Of a stretch of DNA of 64,000 bases, positions 45,126 through 53,797 are shown in pieces. How positions within the stretch are numbered: position 1 is the stretch's first letter; each line of letters begins with the position of its first letter. The stretch is from Variovorax sp. CF313 (GTDB lineage Bacteria; Pseudomonadota; Gammaproteobacteria; Burkholderiales; Burkholderiaceae_C): contig NZ_AKIW01000001.1 in assembly GCF_000282635.1 (NCBI RefSeq), forward strand, positions 1-64,000. Reading direction: 5' to 3'. The notes under the pieces are model-generated. The model ran no database searches, was not told where the DNA came from, and saw nothing but the letters and a program-made list of their open reading frames with translations. The position numbers were made by a program, and so were the translations under genes.

Positions 45126-47468
45126 TCACATGACGATGTGCATGGCCTGCGCATAGGTCGCGAGACCGTCCATCAGGAAGCGCAGCGCGGCGTTGCCGAC
45201 CTGTATGGCTTCCTTGGTGATGTCGGTGCCCTTGTTCGCGATCTTGAAGGTGAGGAAGTCCACCTTGAGCACGGCGTATTGCGAATTGATGCCGTAGAAC
45301 TGTTGCCGCACGCCCCAGAAGTCCAGCGAGGCGCCCACGGCTCCGAAGCGAAAGCCCACGCCGCCCGAACGCGCCAGCCGCCAGTCGCTGCTCTTGGCGT
45401 AGTTGTTGGTGTAGCTGACGGAGTTGTTGGTGTAGTTGTTCGTCAGGTTGTTGTAGGTGTTCGACGTCGTGTTGTAGACGCTGGTGTTGATGACGTGCTG
45501 CGTCGTGTTGTGGATGTGGTTCGTCGTGTTGAAGGTCACGTCCGGCGAGGTGTGCACCGTGGGGCCGGTGACGGTGGTGGTCGAGGGGCCGTTGACCTGC
45601 ACCGTGTTCGAGGCGTTGATGGTGTCCTGGCGGCCCGCGCTCACGAAGCGGATTTCCTGTCCGTCGATGGTGCCGTTGAAGCCGCCGCTGATCGCCAGCT
45701 TGACGCCGCCCGTGATGGTGTCGTTCAGCCCGCCGCCGATCGAACGCGTCTTGCCGCCGGAGATGGTCTGCGTCACGCCGCCGGCCACTGTTTCGGTGAA
45801 GCCACCGGTCACGCTGCGGGTGTCGCCACCGCTGATGGTTTCCTTGGCGCCCGCGGTGATGTCGCGCGTCTCGCCGCTCTGGTAGGTGGCCGACTCGTGG
45901 CCCTTGATGAGGGTGGTGCGGGTGCCGCCGGTGGTGTGCGTCTCGTCGGCCTCCACCTCCACGTCGAGGTTGCGCTCGGCGTGCAGCAGGATCTGCTCGG
46001 CGCCCGAGCGGTCCTCGAAGCGCAGCATGTTGGCCTGGTTGGCCGCACCGCCCGCGCTGGAGCGCGTGAGGATGCCGCTGGCCGTGGCGTTGGCGGGCAG
46101 CTCCCATGGCGGCATCTGGTCGCTGTTGTAGACGCGGCCGGTGATGATGGGACGGTCGGGCTCGCCACCGATGAAATCGACGATCACTTCCTGGCCCACA
46201 CGCGGCATGTGCATGGTGCCGTAGTTGGCGCCGGCCCAGTTGCTGGACACGCGCACCCAGCACGAGCTGTTCTCGTCCGACTGGCCGTAGCGGTCCCAGC
46301 GGAACTGCAGCTTCACGCGGCCGAAGCGGTCGGTCCAGATCTCCTCGGGACCGACCACCGTGGCGGTCTGCGGGCCGTTGGTGCGCGGGCGCGGCGTGGT
46401 GCGGGCGGGGCGGTAGGCCACGGAGGAGGGCAGCACGGTGAAGTCGAACTCGCACACCGATTCGCTGCTGCCGCCGGTGGAGTACTCGGGCTCCTGCAGG
46501 TTGTAGCGGGTCTCGGTGACGAGGTATTCGCGGTTGTCCGATTCGCGCGGGCAGTGCGTCATCTCGAACAGATAGCCCGGCGCCATGCCCACGACGTTGG
46601 TGTGGCCCGAAGCCAGCTCGTGCGCGCACTGCAGCTCCTGCAGGCGGACCTTGGCGTAGGCATCGCCCTGCTGGTGCTCGCTGTAGCCGCCCAGCCATTC
46701 GTAGACCTCGTAGGTCGAATGCTCGTGGGCTTTGGGGTCTTGCTGCACGCTCTGCAGCGAGGCGCGCGACTTCTTGAAGTCGAAGTCGTCGAGCATCACA
46801 CGGCCCGAGGTGATCTGCTCGGCCACTCGCCACTGGTCGATGCAGGGCTCCAGCGCATTGAGCACGCGGTCGCGCGGGCGATAGGCGATGCTGGCGTGGC
46901 CGGGCAGCGGCTTGTAGCTGCCGGTGTCGTCGACCAGCACCAGCAGGTGCGCGCCGTTGCCGTGCTCGAAGTGATAAGCGATGCCTTCGTGCTCCATGAG
47001 GCGGCTCACGAAGGCGAAGTCGCTTTCCTGGTACTGCACGCAGTACTCCATGGCGGGGTAGCTGCCCGTGAGGCGCTTGTCGAACTGGAAGCCGTACTTG
47101 CCCAGCACTTCGTCGAGCACCTCGGGCACGCTCTTGTTCTGGAAGATGCGGCAGTCGGTGGTGCGCGTGAGGTACCACAGCCACGGCTGCACCAGCGCAC
47201 GGTAGATGTAGTGGCGGCCGGTTTCGTTGGCGCGGCCTACAAGCTCGAAGCGCACCACCGTGCCGTTGAGAAAGCGCGGCGCGCCTTCGTCGGCCAGCTC
47301 CAGCGTGAGCGAGGTGCCGAGCAGTTGCTTCAGGTCGAGGCTGAAGCTGGTGCTGACCATGTCCACCTCGAACTCGAAGAGTTGCGAGAGCCCCTCCCGC
47401 CCCCGCATGGCGCGGAACTTGAGCTGCTCGGCGCTCAGGACGGTGTGGACTTGGACGGTACGCGGCAT
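45126..47468 (-). CDS. vgrG: Type VI secretion spike protein VgrG with extended C-terminus
   Basis: A 780-residue protein. The gp27-like base is at about residues 1-380 (RGREGLSQLFEFEVDMVS, YLTRTTDCRIFQNKSVPEVL, then EHEGIAYHFEH). The gp5-like OB fold is at about 385-480 (DRFGRVKLQFRWDR, CWVRVSSNWAGANYGTMHMP then RVGQEVIVDFIGGEPDRPII). Then come beta-prism repeats of TxxI(S/T)GG type (about 533-605), an Asn/Thr-rich stretch (about 643-691), and a final domain of about 85 residues. VgrG trimers form the needle tip ejected by the type VI machine. The ATG at 47468 follows AGGGA. It heads a six-gene cassette; no tss genes are in the window. Confidence 0.96.
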   Translation of the reverse strand: MPRTVQVHTVLSAEQLKFRAMRGREGLSQLFEFEVDMVSTSFSLDLKQLLGTSLTLELADEGAPRFLNGTVVRFELVGRANETGRHYIYRALVQPWLWYLTRTTDCRIFQNKSVPEVLDEVLGKYGFQFDKRLTGSYPAMEYCVQYQESDFAFVSRLMEHEGIAYHFEHGNGAHLLVLVDDTGSYKPLPGHASIAYRPRDRVLNALEPCIDQWRVAEQITSGRVMLDDFDFKKSRASLQSVQQDPKAHEHSTYEVYEWLGGYSEHQQGDAYAKVRLQELQCAHELASGHTNVVGMAPGYLFEMTHCPRESDNREYLVTETRYNLQEPEYSTGGSSESVCEFDFTVLPSSVAYRPARTTPRPRTNGPQTATVVGPEEIWTDRFGRVKLQFRWDRYGQSDENSSCWVRVSSNWAGANYGTMHMPRVGQEVIVDFIGGEPDRPIITGRVYNSDQMPPWELPANATASGILTRSSAGGAANQANMLRFEDRSGAEQILLHAERNLDVEVEADETHTTGGTRTTLIKGHESATYQSGETRDITAGAKETISGGDTRSVTGGFTETVAGGVTQTISGGKTRSIGGGLNDTITGGVKLAISGGFNGTIDGQEIRFVSAGRQDTINASNTVQVNGPSTTTVTGPTVHTSPDVTFNTTNHIHNTTQHVINTSVYNTTSNTYNNLTNNYTNNSVSYTNNYAKSSDWRLARSGGVGFRFGAVGASLDFWGVRQQFYGINSQYAVLKVDFLTFKIANKGTDITKEAIQVGNAALRFLMDGLATYAQAMHIVM

Positions 47469-47539
47469 TCGGAATTTCCCTGACCCATGGGGCTTCTGCG
47501 GATGCGAAACCTTCGATGGGCAGTCTAGAAATTCCTTAT

Positions 47540-47553
47540 GTCATATACATGAC
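47540..47553. promoter_or_regulatory. Palindromic operator candidate upstream of vgrG
   Basis: A 14-base imperfect palindrome, GTCATATACATGAC (six of seven pairs match), lies 72 bases before the vgrG start in a locally AT-rich stretch. It also contains -10-like TATG/TATAC sequence. The binding protein is unknown. Confidence 0.4.
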
Positions 47554-47609
47554 GCGCAGGCGCGGCACGGGCCGCTTTCCCCCCCTGAAAACAGGCGTAG
47601 AAGAAGCCC

Positions 47610-48746
47610 TTACATCGAGGCTTCGAGCATGGCCTTGTAGTCGTCTCGCGTGGCCAGGCGCGGGTTGGTCTTGTGGCAGTGGTCGGCCATGGCGCCGTCG
47701 ATGATCTGCTCGAACATCGCGGGCGTCACGCCCACCTCGGCCAGGCCCTTGGGCAGCCCGAGGTGCGCGTTCATGTCGCGGATGGCGTCGCCGAGATCGC
47801 CGGCCGAATCGAGGTGCATGGCCTGCGCCATGCGCTGAAGGCGCTGCTCCTTCTGCACCGATTCGGCGCCCGAGTTGAAGTGGATCACCGCGGGCAGGAA
47901 GAGGGCGTTGAGCGTGCCGTGGTGCAGGCGTGGATCGACGCCGCCCAGGCTGTGGCTCAGCGAATGCACGCAGCCCAGGCCCTTCTGGAAGGCCATGGCG
48001 CCCTGCATCGATGCGCTCATCAGGTTCAGGCGCGCCTCGCGGTCGCTGCCGTCCTTTGTTGCGCGTTCGATGTGGCCCCAGGCGCGTTCGAGCCCGTCGA
48101 GGCCGATGCCGTCAGCCGGCGGGTTGAACGCGGCCGACATGAAGGTCTCCATGCAGTGCGCGATGGCGTCCATGCCGGTGGCGGCCGTGAGCCTGGGCGG
48201 CAGGCCGAGCGTGAGCTCGGGGTCGCAGATGGCGGCCTTGGGCATCAGGAACCAGCTGTGGAAGCCGAGCTTGCGGTGGTCGTCGACGATGACGATGGCG
48301 CCGCGTGCCACCTCGCTGCCCGTGCCGCTGGTGGTGGGCACCGCAATCAGCGGCACTGCGCGCTCGGTGATCCTGGGCGACCCGCCTTCGATGGTGGCGT
48401 AGGTCTTGAGCGGTCCTTCGTGCGTGGCCGCGATGGCCACGCCCTTGGCGCAGTCGATGGCCGAGCCGCCGCCCACGGCGATTAGCCCGTCGCAGCGGCC
48501 GCTGCGGTACAGCTCGACGGCCGCGCGCACCGCAGCTTCGGTCGGGTTGGAGGGCGTCTGGTCGAACACCGAGACTTCCAGGTCGGAAATGGCATCGAGC
48601 GCCTTCTGCAGCACGCCGGCCGCGCGCACGCCGGCGTCGGTCACGATCAACGGGCGATTGATGCCGATGCGCGCGCACTCGCTGGACAGCAGCTTGATCG
48701 CGCCGAATTCGAACTGGATCTGGGTGAGGTATTGGATGAGTGCCAT
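47610..48746 (-). CDS. Iron-containing (group III) alcohol dehydrogenase
   Basis: A 378-residue dehydrogenase. The nucleotide-binding loop is GLIAVGGGSAIDCAKG (GGGS at 92-95). PTTSGTGSEVARGAI is the substrate-pocket signature. The metal-binding parts are CDPELTLGLPP, GMDAIAHCMETFMSAAFNP and CVHSLSHSLGG. These enzymes interconvert alcohols and aldehydes, or reduce maleylacetate, with a bound divalent metal. The start at 48746 gives the family opening MALIQYLTQIQFEFGAIKLL. It is divergent from a lipase-type hydrolase gene, with 65 bases between the starts. Confidence 0.92.
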   Translation of the reverse strand: MALIQYLTQIQFEFGAIKLLSSECARIGINRPLIVTDAGVRAAGVLQKALDAISDLEVSVFDQTPSNPTEAAVRAAVELYRSGRCDGLIAVGGGSAIDCAKGVAIAATHEGPLKTYATIEGGSPRITERAVPLIAVPTTSGTGSEVARGAIVIVDDHRKLGFHSWFLMPKAAICDPELTLGLPPRLTAATGMDAIAHCMETFMSAAFNPPADGIGLDGLERAWGHIERATKDGSDREARLNLMSASMQGAMAFQKGLGCVHSLSHSLGGVDPRLHHGTLNALFLPAVIHFNSGAESVQKEQRLQRMAQAMHLDSAGDLGDAIRDMNAHLGLPKGLAEVGVTPAMFEQIIDGAMADHCHKTNPRLATRDDYKAMLEASM

Positions 48747-48811
48747 GAATGTGGATATGCCGTGGGGCAGTACGATTGCCGACCAGCCCAATCTAACAAG
48801 AGCGATCAGTC

Positions 48812-49795
48812 TTGCACACGAAAGAAACCCTTGCCGTTGTCGCGCCGGGAACACCCCCCGCCATACGACTTACCCCGAAGATGGCCAGCGTTGTCGAACG
48901 CATGGCGCGCGCCGGCCACCCCCCACTCGACCGGCTCACGCCGGAGGAGGCCAAGGCCTCCTACGAAAAGGGCGCCGGCGTGCTCGAAGTGCCCAAGCCC
49001 GAACTGGCGCGGGTTGAAGACTTCACCATTCCCGCACGCGATGACTTCGCGATCCCGGCAAGGTTGTATGCGCCGTCCACCGATGTGCTGCCCGCGCTGA
49101 TGTACTTTCATGGCGGCGGCTTCACCGTCGGCAATATCCGCACGCACGACACGCTGTGCCGCGTGCTGAGCGCCAAGAGTGGCTGCGCGGTGGTGTCGGT
49201 GGACTACCGCCTCGCGCCCGTGCACAAGTTTCCGACGGCGTCGAACGATGCATGGGACGCCTTCGCCTTCCTGGCCCACGAGGGTAGACGCGTCGGTGTC
49301 GACACGCGGCGCCTGGCGGTAGGCGGCGACAGCGCCGGCGGCACGCTCGCGGCCGTGTGCGCGATCCTGGCGCGAGATGCTGGCCTGCCGCTCGCGCTGC
49401 AGATGCTGATCTACCCCGGCATGACAGCCCACCAGGACACGGCCTCGCACCAGCGCCACGTCAACGGCCCGCTGTTGACCAAGGCGATGATCGATTTCTT
49501 CTTCGCGCAATACGTCCGCACGCCGGCCGACCGCGACGACTGGCGCTTTGCGCCGCTGCTGGCCGACGACGTCGAAGGCGTGGCGCCGGCCTGGATCGGC
49601 CTCGCCGAATGCGATCCGGTGGTCGATGAAGGCATCGCCTACGCCGACAAGCTGCGCGCCGCGGGCGTGCCGGTCGACCTGGAGATCTACCGCGGCGTAA
49701 TCCACGAATTCGTCAAGATGGGGCGGGCGATTCCCGAGGCGCTGCAGGCGCAGGAGGACGCGGCCCGCGCACTCAAGGAAGCACTGGCACCATGA
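48812..49795 (+). CDS. Alpha/beta hydrolase, hormone-sensitive-lipase (HSL) family
   Basis: A 327-residue esterase. The oxyanion motif HGGGF is at residues 100-104. The nucleophile elbow GGDSAGG has Ser174, and Asp268 (ECDPVVDEG) and His298 (VIHEF) complete the triad. A helical cap at the N-terminus is typical of HSL enzymes, which hydrolyse short-chain esters. I used the TTG at 48812, preceded by AAGAG, because residues before the next ATG (48881, residue 24) look protein-like; the shorter start is possible. Its stop overlaps the start of the thioesterase-GNAT gene (ATGA), suggesting linked function. Confidence 0.9.
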   Translation: MHTKETLAVVAPGTPPAIRLTPKMASVVERMARAGHPPLDRLTPEEAKASYEKGAGVLEVPKPELARVEDFTIPARDDFAIPARLYAPSTDVLPALMYFHGGGFTVGNIRTHDTLCRVLSAKSGCAVVSVDYRLAPVHKFPTASNDAWDAFAFLAHEGRRVGVDTRRLAVGGDSAGGTLAAVCAILARDAGLPLALQMLIYPGMTAHQDTASHQRHVNGPLLTKAMIDFFFAQYVRTPADRDDWRFAPLLADDVEGVAPAWIGLAECDPVVDEGIAYADKLRAAGVPVDLEIYRGVIHEFVKMGRAIPEALQAQEDAARALKEALAP

Positions 49796-50682
49796 GCGAA
49801 GCAGCCACCCAACGCAGCAATTTCCGCTTCTTCCACCGCCTGCGCGTACGCTGGGCCGAAGTCGACATGCAGAAGATCGTCTTCAACGCGCACTACCTGA
49901 TGTATTTCGACACCGCCATCTCGGACTACTGGCGCGCCTTGGCGCTGCCGTACGAAGAGGCGATGCATGCGCTGGGCGGCGACCTCTACGTGCGCAAGGC
50001 CACCATCGACTTCCGCGCCTCGGCGCGCATGGACGACATGCTGGACATGGGCGTGCGCTGCGCGCGCATCGGCAATTCGTCGATGGTGTTCGAGGGCGGG
50101 CTTTTCCGGCAGGACCAGTTCCTGGTCGGCTGCGAGCTGGTCTATGTGTTCGCCGACCCGGCGACGCAGACCTCGAAGCCGGTGCCTGCAGCCCTGCGAG
50201 AAGTGCTGACCGGCTACGAGGCCGGCGAGACGATGAGCACCGTCGAGACCGGCGACTGGGCCACCCTGGGCGGAGGCGCTGGCGCCCTGCGGCGCGCGGT
50301 GTTCATCGAGGAGCAGAACATTCCCGAGGCGATGGAATGGGACGCGCAGGACGCCGTGGTGCTGCACGCGGTGGCGCGCAACCGCATCGGGCAGGTCATC
50401 GCCACAGGGCGGTTGCTGGCGGCCGAGAACGGCGTCTCGCACATCGGCCGCATGGCGGTGCACCGCAACCTGCGCAGCGGCGGGCACGGCGCTGCGGTGA
50501 TGCAGGTGCTCGAAGACGCCGCCAGGGCGCGCGGCGACAGCGTGGTGGCGCTGAATGCGCAGCGCAGCGCCGAGCGTTTCTATGCGCGGCTGGGCTATGT
50601 GCCGCATGGCGACGGCTTCGAGGAGGCCGGCATCCCGCACATCGAGATGCGCCGGTCCCTTCTTCCTTCTTCTTCTCAATAG
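49792..50682 (+). CDS. Fusion of YbgC/FadM-type acyl-CoA thioesterase and GNAT acetyltransferase
   Basis: A 296-residue two-domain protein. The N-terminal hotdog fold (about 10-145) has VRWAEVDMQKIVFNAHYLMY followed by FDTAISDYW, with the likely catalytic Asp25. The C-terminal GNAT domain (about 150-290) has RRAVFIEEQNIP, GRMAVHRNLRSGGHGAAVMQ with the acetyl-CoA-binding loop, and LNAQRSAERFYARLGYVPHG. Both halves act on acyl-CoA compounds, so a relay or dual use is plausible. It is coupled by ATGA to the upstream esterase. It overlaps the convergent lipoprotein-like gene by 7 bases. Confidence 0.88.
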   Translation: MSEAATQRSNFRFFHRLRVRWAEVDMQKIVFNAHYLMYFDTAISDYWRALALPYEEAMHALGGDLYVRKATIDFRASARMDDMLDMGVRCARIGNSSMVFEGGLFRQDQFLVGCELVYVFADPATQTSKPVPAALREVLTGYEAGETMSTVETGDWATLGGGAGALRRAVFIEEQNIPEAMEWDAQDAVVLHAVARNRIGQVIATGRLLAAENGVSHIGRMAVHRNLRSGGHGAAVMQVLEDAARARGDSVVALNAQRSAERFYARLGYVPHGDGFEEAGIPHIEMRRSLLPSSSQ

Positions 50683-51584
50683 CGAGCGGGCGGGTCCGGC
50701 ACGTAGCCTGGGTCGGAACCCGGGAACGGCGACGGACCGGCCGGACGCGGCCAGCGCGGCGCGGGCGGCACCGGGATCACGCCCGCGGCAACGAGGTTCT
50801 CGCGGCTGTCGTAGCGGATGCGGACCACTTCGTCGGGCGACGACTGCGCGCGCTCGAAGGTGGTCTTGCCGACATACGAGGTTTCGCGGCGGCCGTGCGC
50901 GGTGCCCAGGCTCGGGCTGGGCGCGGGCTGGCGCAGGCTGCCCACGGGGGACTCCGCTGCCGCGGTGGCACCGTCGGCCGAACCGGCCTTCGCGCGCGCA
51001 TCGCCCAGGGACGACGAGTCGCTTCGGCGCTCGCGCTCGCCGCGTTCGTCGCGGTACGGAAAAGGCGTGACCGGCGGCGGGGGCGGCTCGGGCATGCGCT
51101 CGCGGAACATCGCGACACCGATCACGCCCACGTCGTCCGGGCGGCCCGTGCGGCTCGCATAGGAGTTGCCGGCCGCGGCGAACTCGAAGGCCGCGATCTG
51201 CGAATCGCTCTTGCGCCAGCCGGTGATGTCGCTGCGCTCGCTGCCGCTGAACACATAGCCGTTCTGCCCGACGCCGGCCGTTTCGCCGGTGACGACGTTG
51301 ATGCCGTCCACCGACATCACGGCCATGATGCGTTCGCCCGTCGCGTTGCGCGCCCGGATGGCGTAGCGCGCTCCGGGGCGGCCGGCCACCCAGTATTCGC
51401 CACGGTGGCGGTAGATCGGCAGTTCGGTGCCGGTGCCGCGGTCGACCACGCTGATCTGCATCAGCGAGCCGATGCGGCTGGGCGGCGTGGGCGGGGCGTA
51501 AGGCCGCTCCGGGCTCTGCGCGCAGGCCGAGAAGGAGGCCGCGGCGCTCAGGGCCAGGGCGGTGGAAAAGAGTCTGCGCTTCAT
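50676..51584 (-). CDS. Secreted or lipid-anchored protein, unknown function
   Basis: A 302-residue protein. The signal MKRRLFSTALALSAAASFSAC looks like a lipoprotein signal with Cys21, although Phe-Ser-Ala before Cys is not the best lipobox. A compact N-terminal domain (about 35-165) has LMQISVVDRGTGTELPIYRH, RYAIRARNATGERIMAVMSV then DGINVVTGE, and GQNGYVFSGSERSDITGWRK. It is followed by a long Pro/Ser/Arg-rich tail with many charged residues. I do not recognise a named domain. The start has AAGGAAG upstream. A terminator lies between it and ygfZ, so it has its own promoter. Confidence 0.72.
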   Translation of the reverse strand: MKRRLFSTALALSAAASFSACAQSPERPYAPPTPPSRIGSLMQISVVDRGTGTELPIYRHRGEYWVAGRPGARYAIRARNATGERIMAVMSVDGINVVTGETAGVGQNGYVFSGSERSDITGWRKSDSQIAAFEFAAAGNSYASRTGRPDDVGVIGVAMFRERMPEPPPPPVTPFPYRDERGERERRSDSSSLGDARAKAGSADGATAAAESPVGSLRQPAPSPSLGTAHGRRETSYVGKTTFERAQSSPDEVVRIRYDSRENLVAAGVIPVPPAPRWPRPAGPSPFPGSDPGYVPDPPARY

Positions 51585-51659
51585 GGTGTCTTCCTTGCCG
51601 GGAGTTGATCGGTGCAGGCTTCTACGGCGCAGCATCGGCGGCAGGGTTAAACGACGCGC

Positions 51660-51690
51660 AAAAAAATGGCGCCATCTGTTCGATAGCGCC
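51660..51690 (-). terminator. Intrinsic terminator after ygfZ
   Basis: On the minus strand GGCGCTAT / ATGGCGCC form an 8-bp stem with one G-U pair and a 7-base loop, followed by ATTTTTTTG. It is about 42 bases past the ygfZ stop codon. Confidence 0.85.
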
Positions 51691-51731
51691 GAACGCCCCT
51701 TTTCTTCAAGGGCGTTGGGGGAATGGGAGAC

Positions 51732-52658
51732 TCAGATGTCCTCGAGCAGGGGGTAGGGCAGCGGATCGACCGTGAGTGCCGCGCCGTCGGCCGCGCCCGC
51801 GTGCAGGCCACCGGCCTCGAGCGCCGTGATCTGCATCGAGACCAGCGCGGACCAGCCGCCGCCGGGCGCCGGCGCGGCCTGCGCCACGATGCCCACGGGC
51901 TGCTCGGCATCGGCGGCCGCGAACACCTCCTGTCCGGCGGAGACGGGCGCATCGGCCTGCACGAGGTAGGTGCGCCGCTTCAGCGTGCCGCGGAACTGGC
52001 TGCGCGCGACCACTTCCTGGCCGGGGTAGCAGCCTTTCTTGAAGTTCACACCGCCGACCGATTCGTAGTTGATCATCTGCGGCACGAAGGCGTCGACGAT
52101 CGGCGTGGTCAGCGTCACGATGCCGCTGCGCACCTCGCTCCACTGCCACAGGGCGGCATCTAGCGCGGGGCCCGTGGGTGCGGCGTGGCCGGCCGGCGCG
52201 ATCCAGAGCGCACGTGGCACGCCGTCGGCCGGATACAGCGACACGGCGCTGGCGTCTTCGCCGACGGCCGTGCGCTTGCCGGGCGAAGCGGCGGCGTCGA
52301 GGCCGTTGCCGGTCAGGGCGGTGCCAGCCAGGCCATACAGCGCAAACTGCTCGGTGGCGTCGGTCAACTTGGCCTTGGCGCGCAGCACGAACATCGACAG
52401 GCGCTTGAGCGTCGCGGCCAGGATGTCGCGGCTGCACACCAGCAGGATCAGCTCCGGTTGCGGCTTGATGCCGATGAAACTCGCGATCACACGGCCCTTG
52501 GCGGTGCACAGCGCAGCCAGCCGGGCGTCGGAGGCCCCGAGCAGCGAGAAGTCCTGGGTGAGCTGGCCGTGCAGGAAGCTTGCGGCGTCCGGGCCCTCGG
52601 CACGGATCACACCGAGGTGGGAGAGGGCGGTCACGCCATTGAGAACGACTGTGGTCAT
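51732..52658 (-). CDS. ygfZ: YgfZ, folate-binding iron-sulfur cluster repair protein
   Basis: A 308-residue member of the GcvT-like YgfZ family. The diagnostic motif KGCYPGQEVVAR, with the essential Cys, lies near residues 205-216. The start region has FLHGQLTQDFSLL and LAALCTAKGRVIASF. YgfZ uses folate and helps assembly or repair of certain Fe-S enzymes such as MiaB. The ATG at 52658 is the family-like start (MTTVVLNGVTAL). It is divergent from mltG, an arrangement conserved in many betaproteobacteria. A terminator follows the gene. Confidence 0.94.
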   Translation of the reverse strand: MTTVVLNGVTALSHLGVIRAEGPDAASFLHGQLTQDFSLLGASDARLAALCTAKGRVIASFIGIKPQPELILLVCSRDILAATLKRLSMFVLRAKAKLTDATEQFALYGLAGTALTGNGLDAAASPGKRTAVGEDASAVSLYPADGVPRALWIAPAGHAAPTGPALDAALWQWSEVRSGIVTLTTPIVDAFVPQMINYESVGGVNFKKGCYPGQEVVARSQFRGTLKRRTYLVQADAPVSAGQEVFAAADAEQPVGIVAQAAPAPGGGWSALVSMQITALEAGGLHAGAADGAALTVDPLPYPLLEDI

Positions 52659-52771
52659 CGCTGAATTATCATGGCCGGGCCTGTTCCTTCGGGGCGGCAG
52701 GGGCTCCTTCCCTGCAGCCTGCGAATCCATCGGTTTTCTCCGGCTTTTTCCGTCTTCCCCATATCGGATCC

Positions 52772-53797
52772 GTGCGCAGCTTCTTCCTTACGCTTTTCCT
52801 GCTCGCTGCCCTGATCGCGCTCGCGCTCGGCGGCGCCGGTCTCTGGTGGGTGCACCAGCCGCTCAAGCTGCCGGCGCCCAGCGTCGACCTGTCTGTCGAG
52901 CCCGGCACCACGCCGCGCGGCATCGCACAAGCCGTGGCCGACACGGGCGTCGACGTGCAGCCGCAGCTGCTCTACCTGTGGTTCCGCATCTCGGGACAAG
53001 ACCGCCAGATGCGCGCCGGCAGCTACGAGCTGGAACGCGGCGTCTCGCCCAAGCTGCTGCTCAACATTCTGGTGCGCGGCGAGGAAGCCACGCGCAGCCT
53101 GGTGCTGGTCGAGGGCTGGAACATCCGCCAGGTGCGCGCCGCGCTCGCCAAGGCCGACCAGCTCAAGCCAGACAGCGTGGGCCTGAGCGACGAGGCGCTG
53201 ATGGCCAGGCTGGGCAAGCCGGGCCTGCATCCGGAAGGGCGTTTCTTTCCGGACACCTACACCTACTCGAAAGGCTCGACCGACATCGCCCTGATGCAGC
53301 GCGCGATGCGGGCCATGGACAAGAAGCTCGAAGCCGCCTGGGCCGCCCGCGCTTCCGATCTGCCGCTGAAATCGGCCGATGAGGCTCTTATTTTGGCCAG
53401 CATTGTCGAAAAGGAGACAGGCAAGGCCAAAGACCGCTCGGAAATCGCGGCTGTCTTCACCAATCGCCTGCGCATCGGCATGCCGCTGCAGACCGACCCG
53501 ACGGTGATCTACGGCATGGGCACCGCCTTCGACGGCAACCTGCGCAAGAAAGACCTGCTGACCGACACGCCCTGGAACACGTATACGCGCGGCGGGTTGC
53601 CGCCGACGCCGATTTCCATGCCCGGCAAGGCAGCGCTGCTGGCTGCGGTGCAGCCGGCGCAGAGCAAGTCGCTGTACTTCGTCTCGCGCGGCGACGGCAC
53701 AAGCCAATTCAGCAGTTCGCTCGACGACCACAACCGCGCGGTCAACCGCTATCAGCGCGGGGGCGGCAGCGATTCCAAACCGAAGGCGACCCAATGA
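52772..53797 (+). CDS. mltG: Endolytic peptidoglycan transglycosylase MltG
   Basis: A 341-residue inner-membrane enzyme. The N-terminal anchor (residues 4-27, [20 protein letters not shown]) is followed by a LysM-like part (about 40-105) and the YceG domain. [17 protein letters not shown] and [20 protein letters not shown] are diagnostic, with catalytic Glu213, followed by [20 protein letters not shown] and [11 protein letters not shown]. MltG cuts nascent glycan strands and sets their length. The start is GTG at 52772. Its end overlaps tmk (ATGA), beginning a chain of coupled genes through pilZ. Confidence 0.95.
   Translation: MRSFFLTLFLLAALIALALGGAGLWWVHQPLKLPAPSVDLSVEPGTTPRGIAQAVADTGVDVQPQLLYLWFRISGQDRQMRAGSYELERGVSPKLLLNILVRGEEATRSLVLVEGWNIRQVRAALAKADQLKPDSVGLSDEALMARLGKPGLHPEGRFFPDTYTYSKGSTDIALMQRAMRAMDKKLEAAWAARASDLPLKSADEALILASIVEKETGKAKDRSEIAAVFTNRLRIGMPLQTDPTVIYGMGTAFDGNLRKKDLLTDTPWNTYTRGGLPPTPISMPGKAALLAAVQPAQSKSLYFVSRGDGTSQFSSSLDDHNRAVNRYQRGGGSDSKPKATQ

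Noticed and set aside
45138-47483. Plus-strand open frame of 781 codons opposite vgrG
   Set aside because: Exact shadow of vgrG, low-complexity Val/Ala/Gly/His sequence and no ribosome site.
51692-51716. AACGCCC...GGGCGTT inverted repeat
   Set aside because: No T-run and just beside a much better terminator at 51660-51690; probably incidental or an accessory stem.
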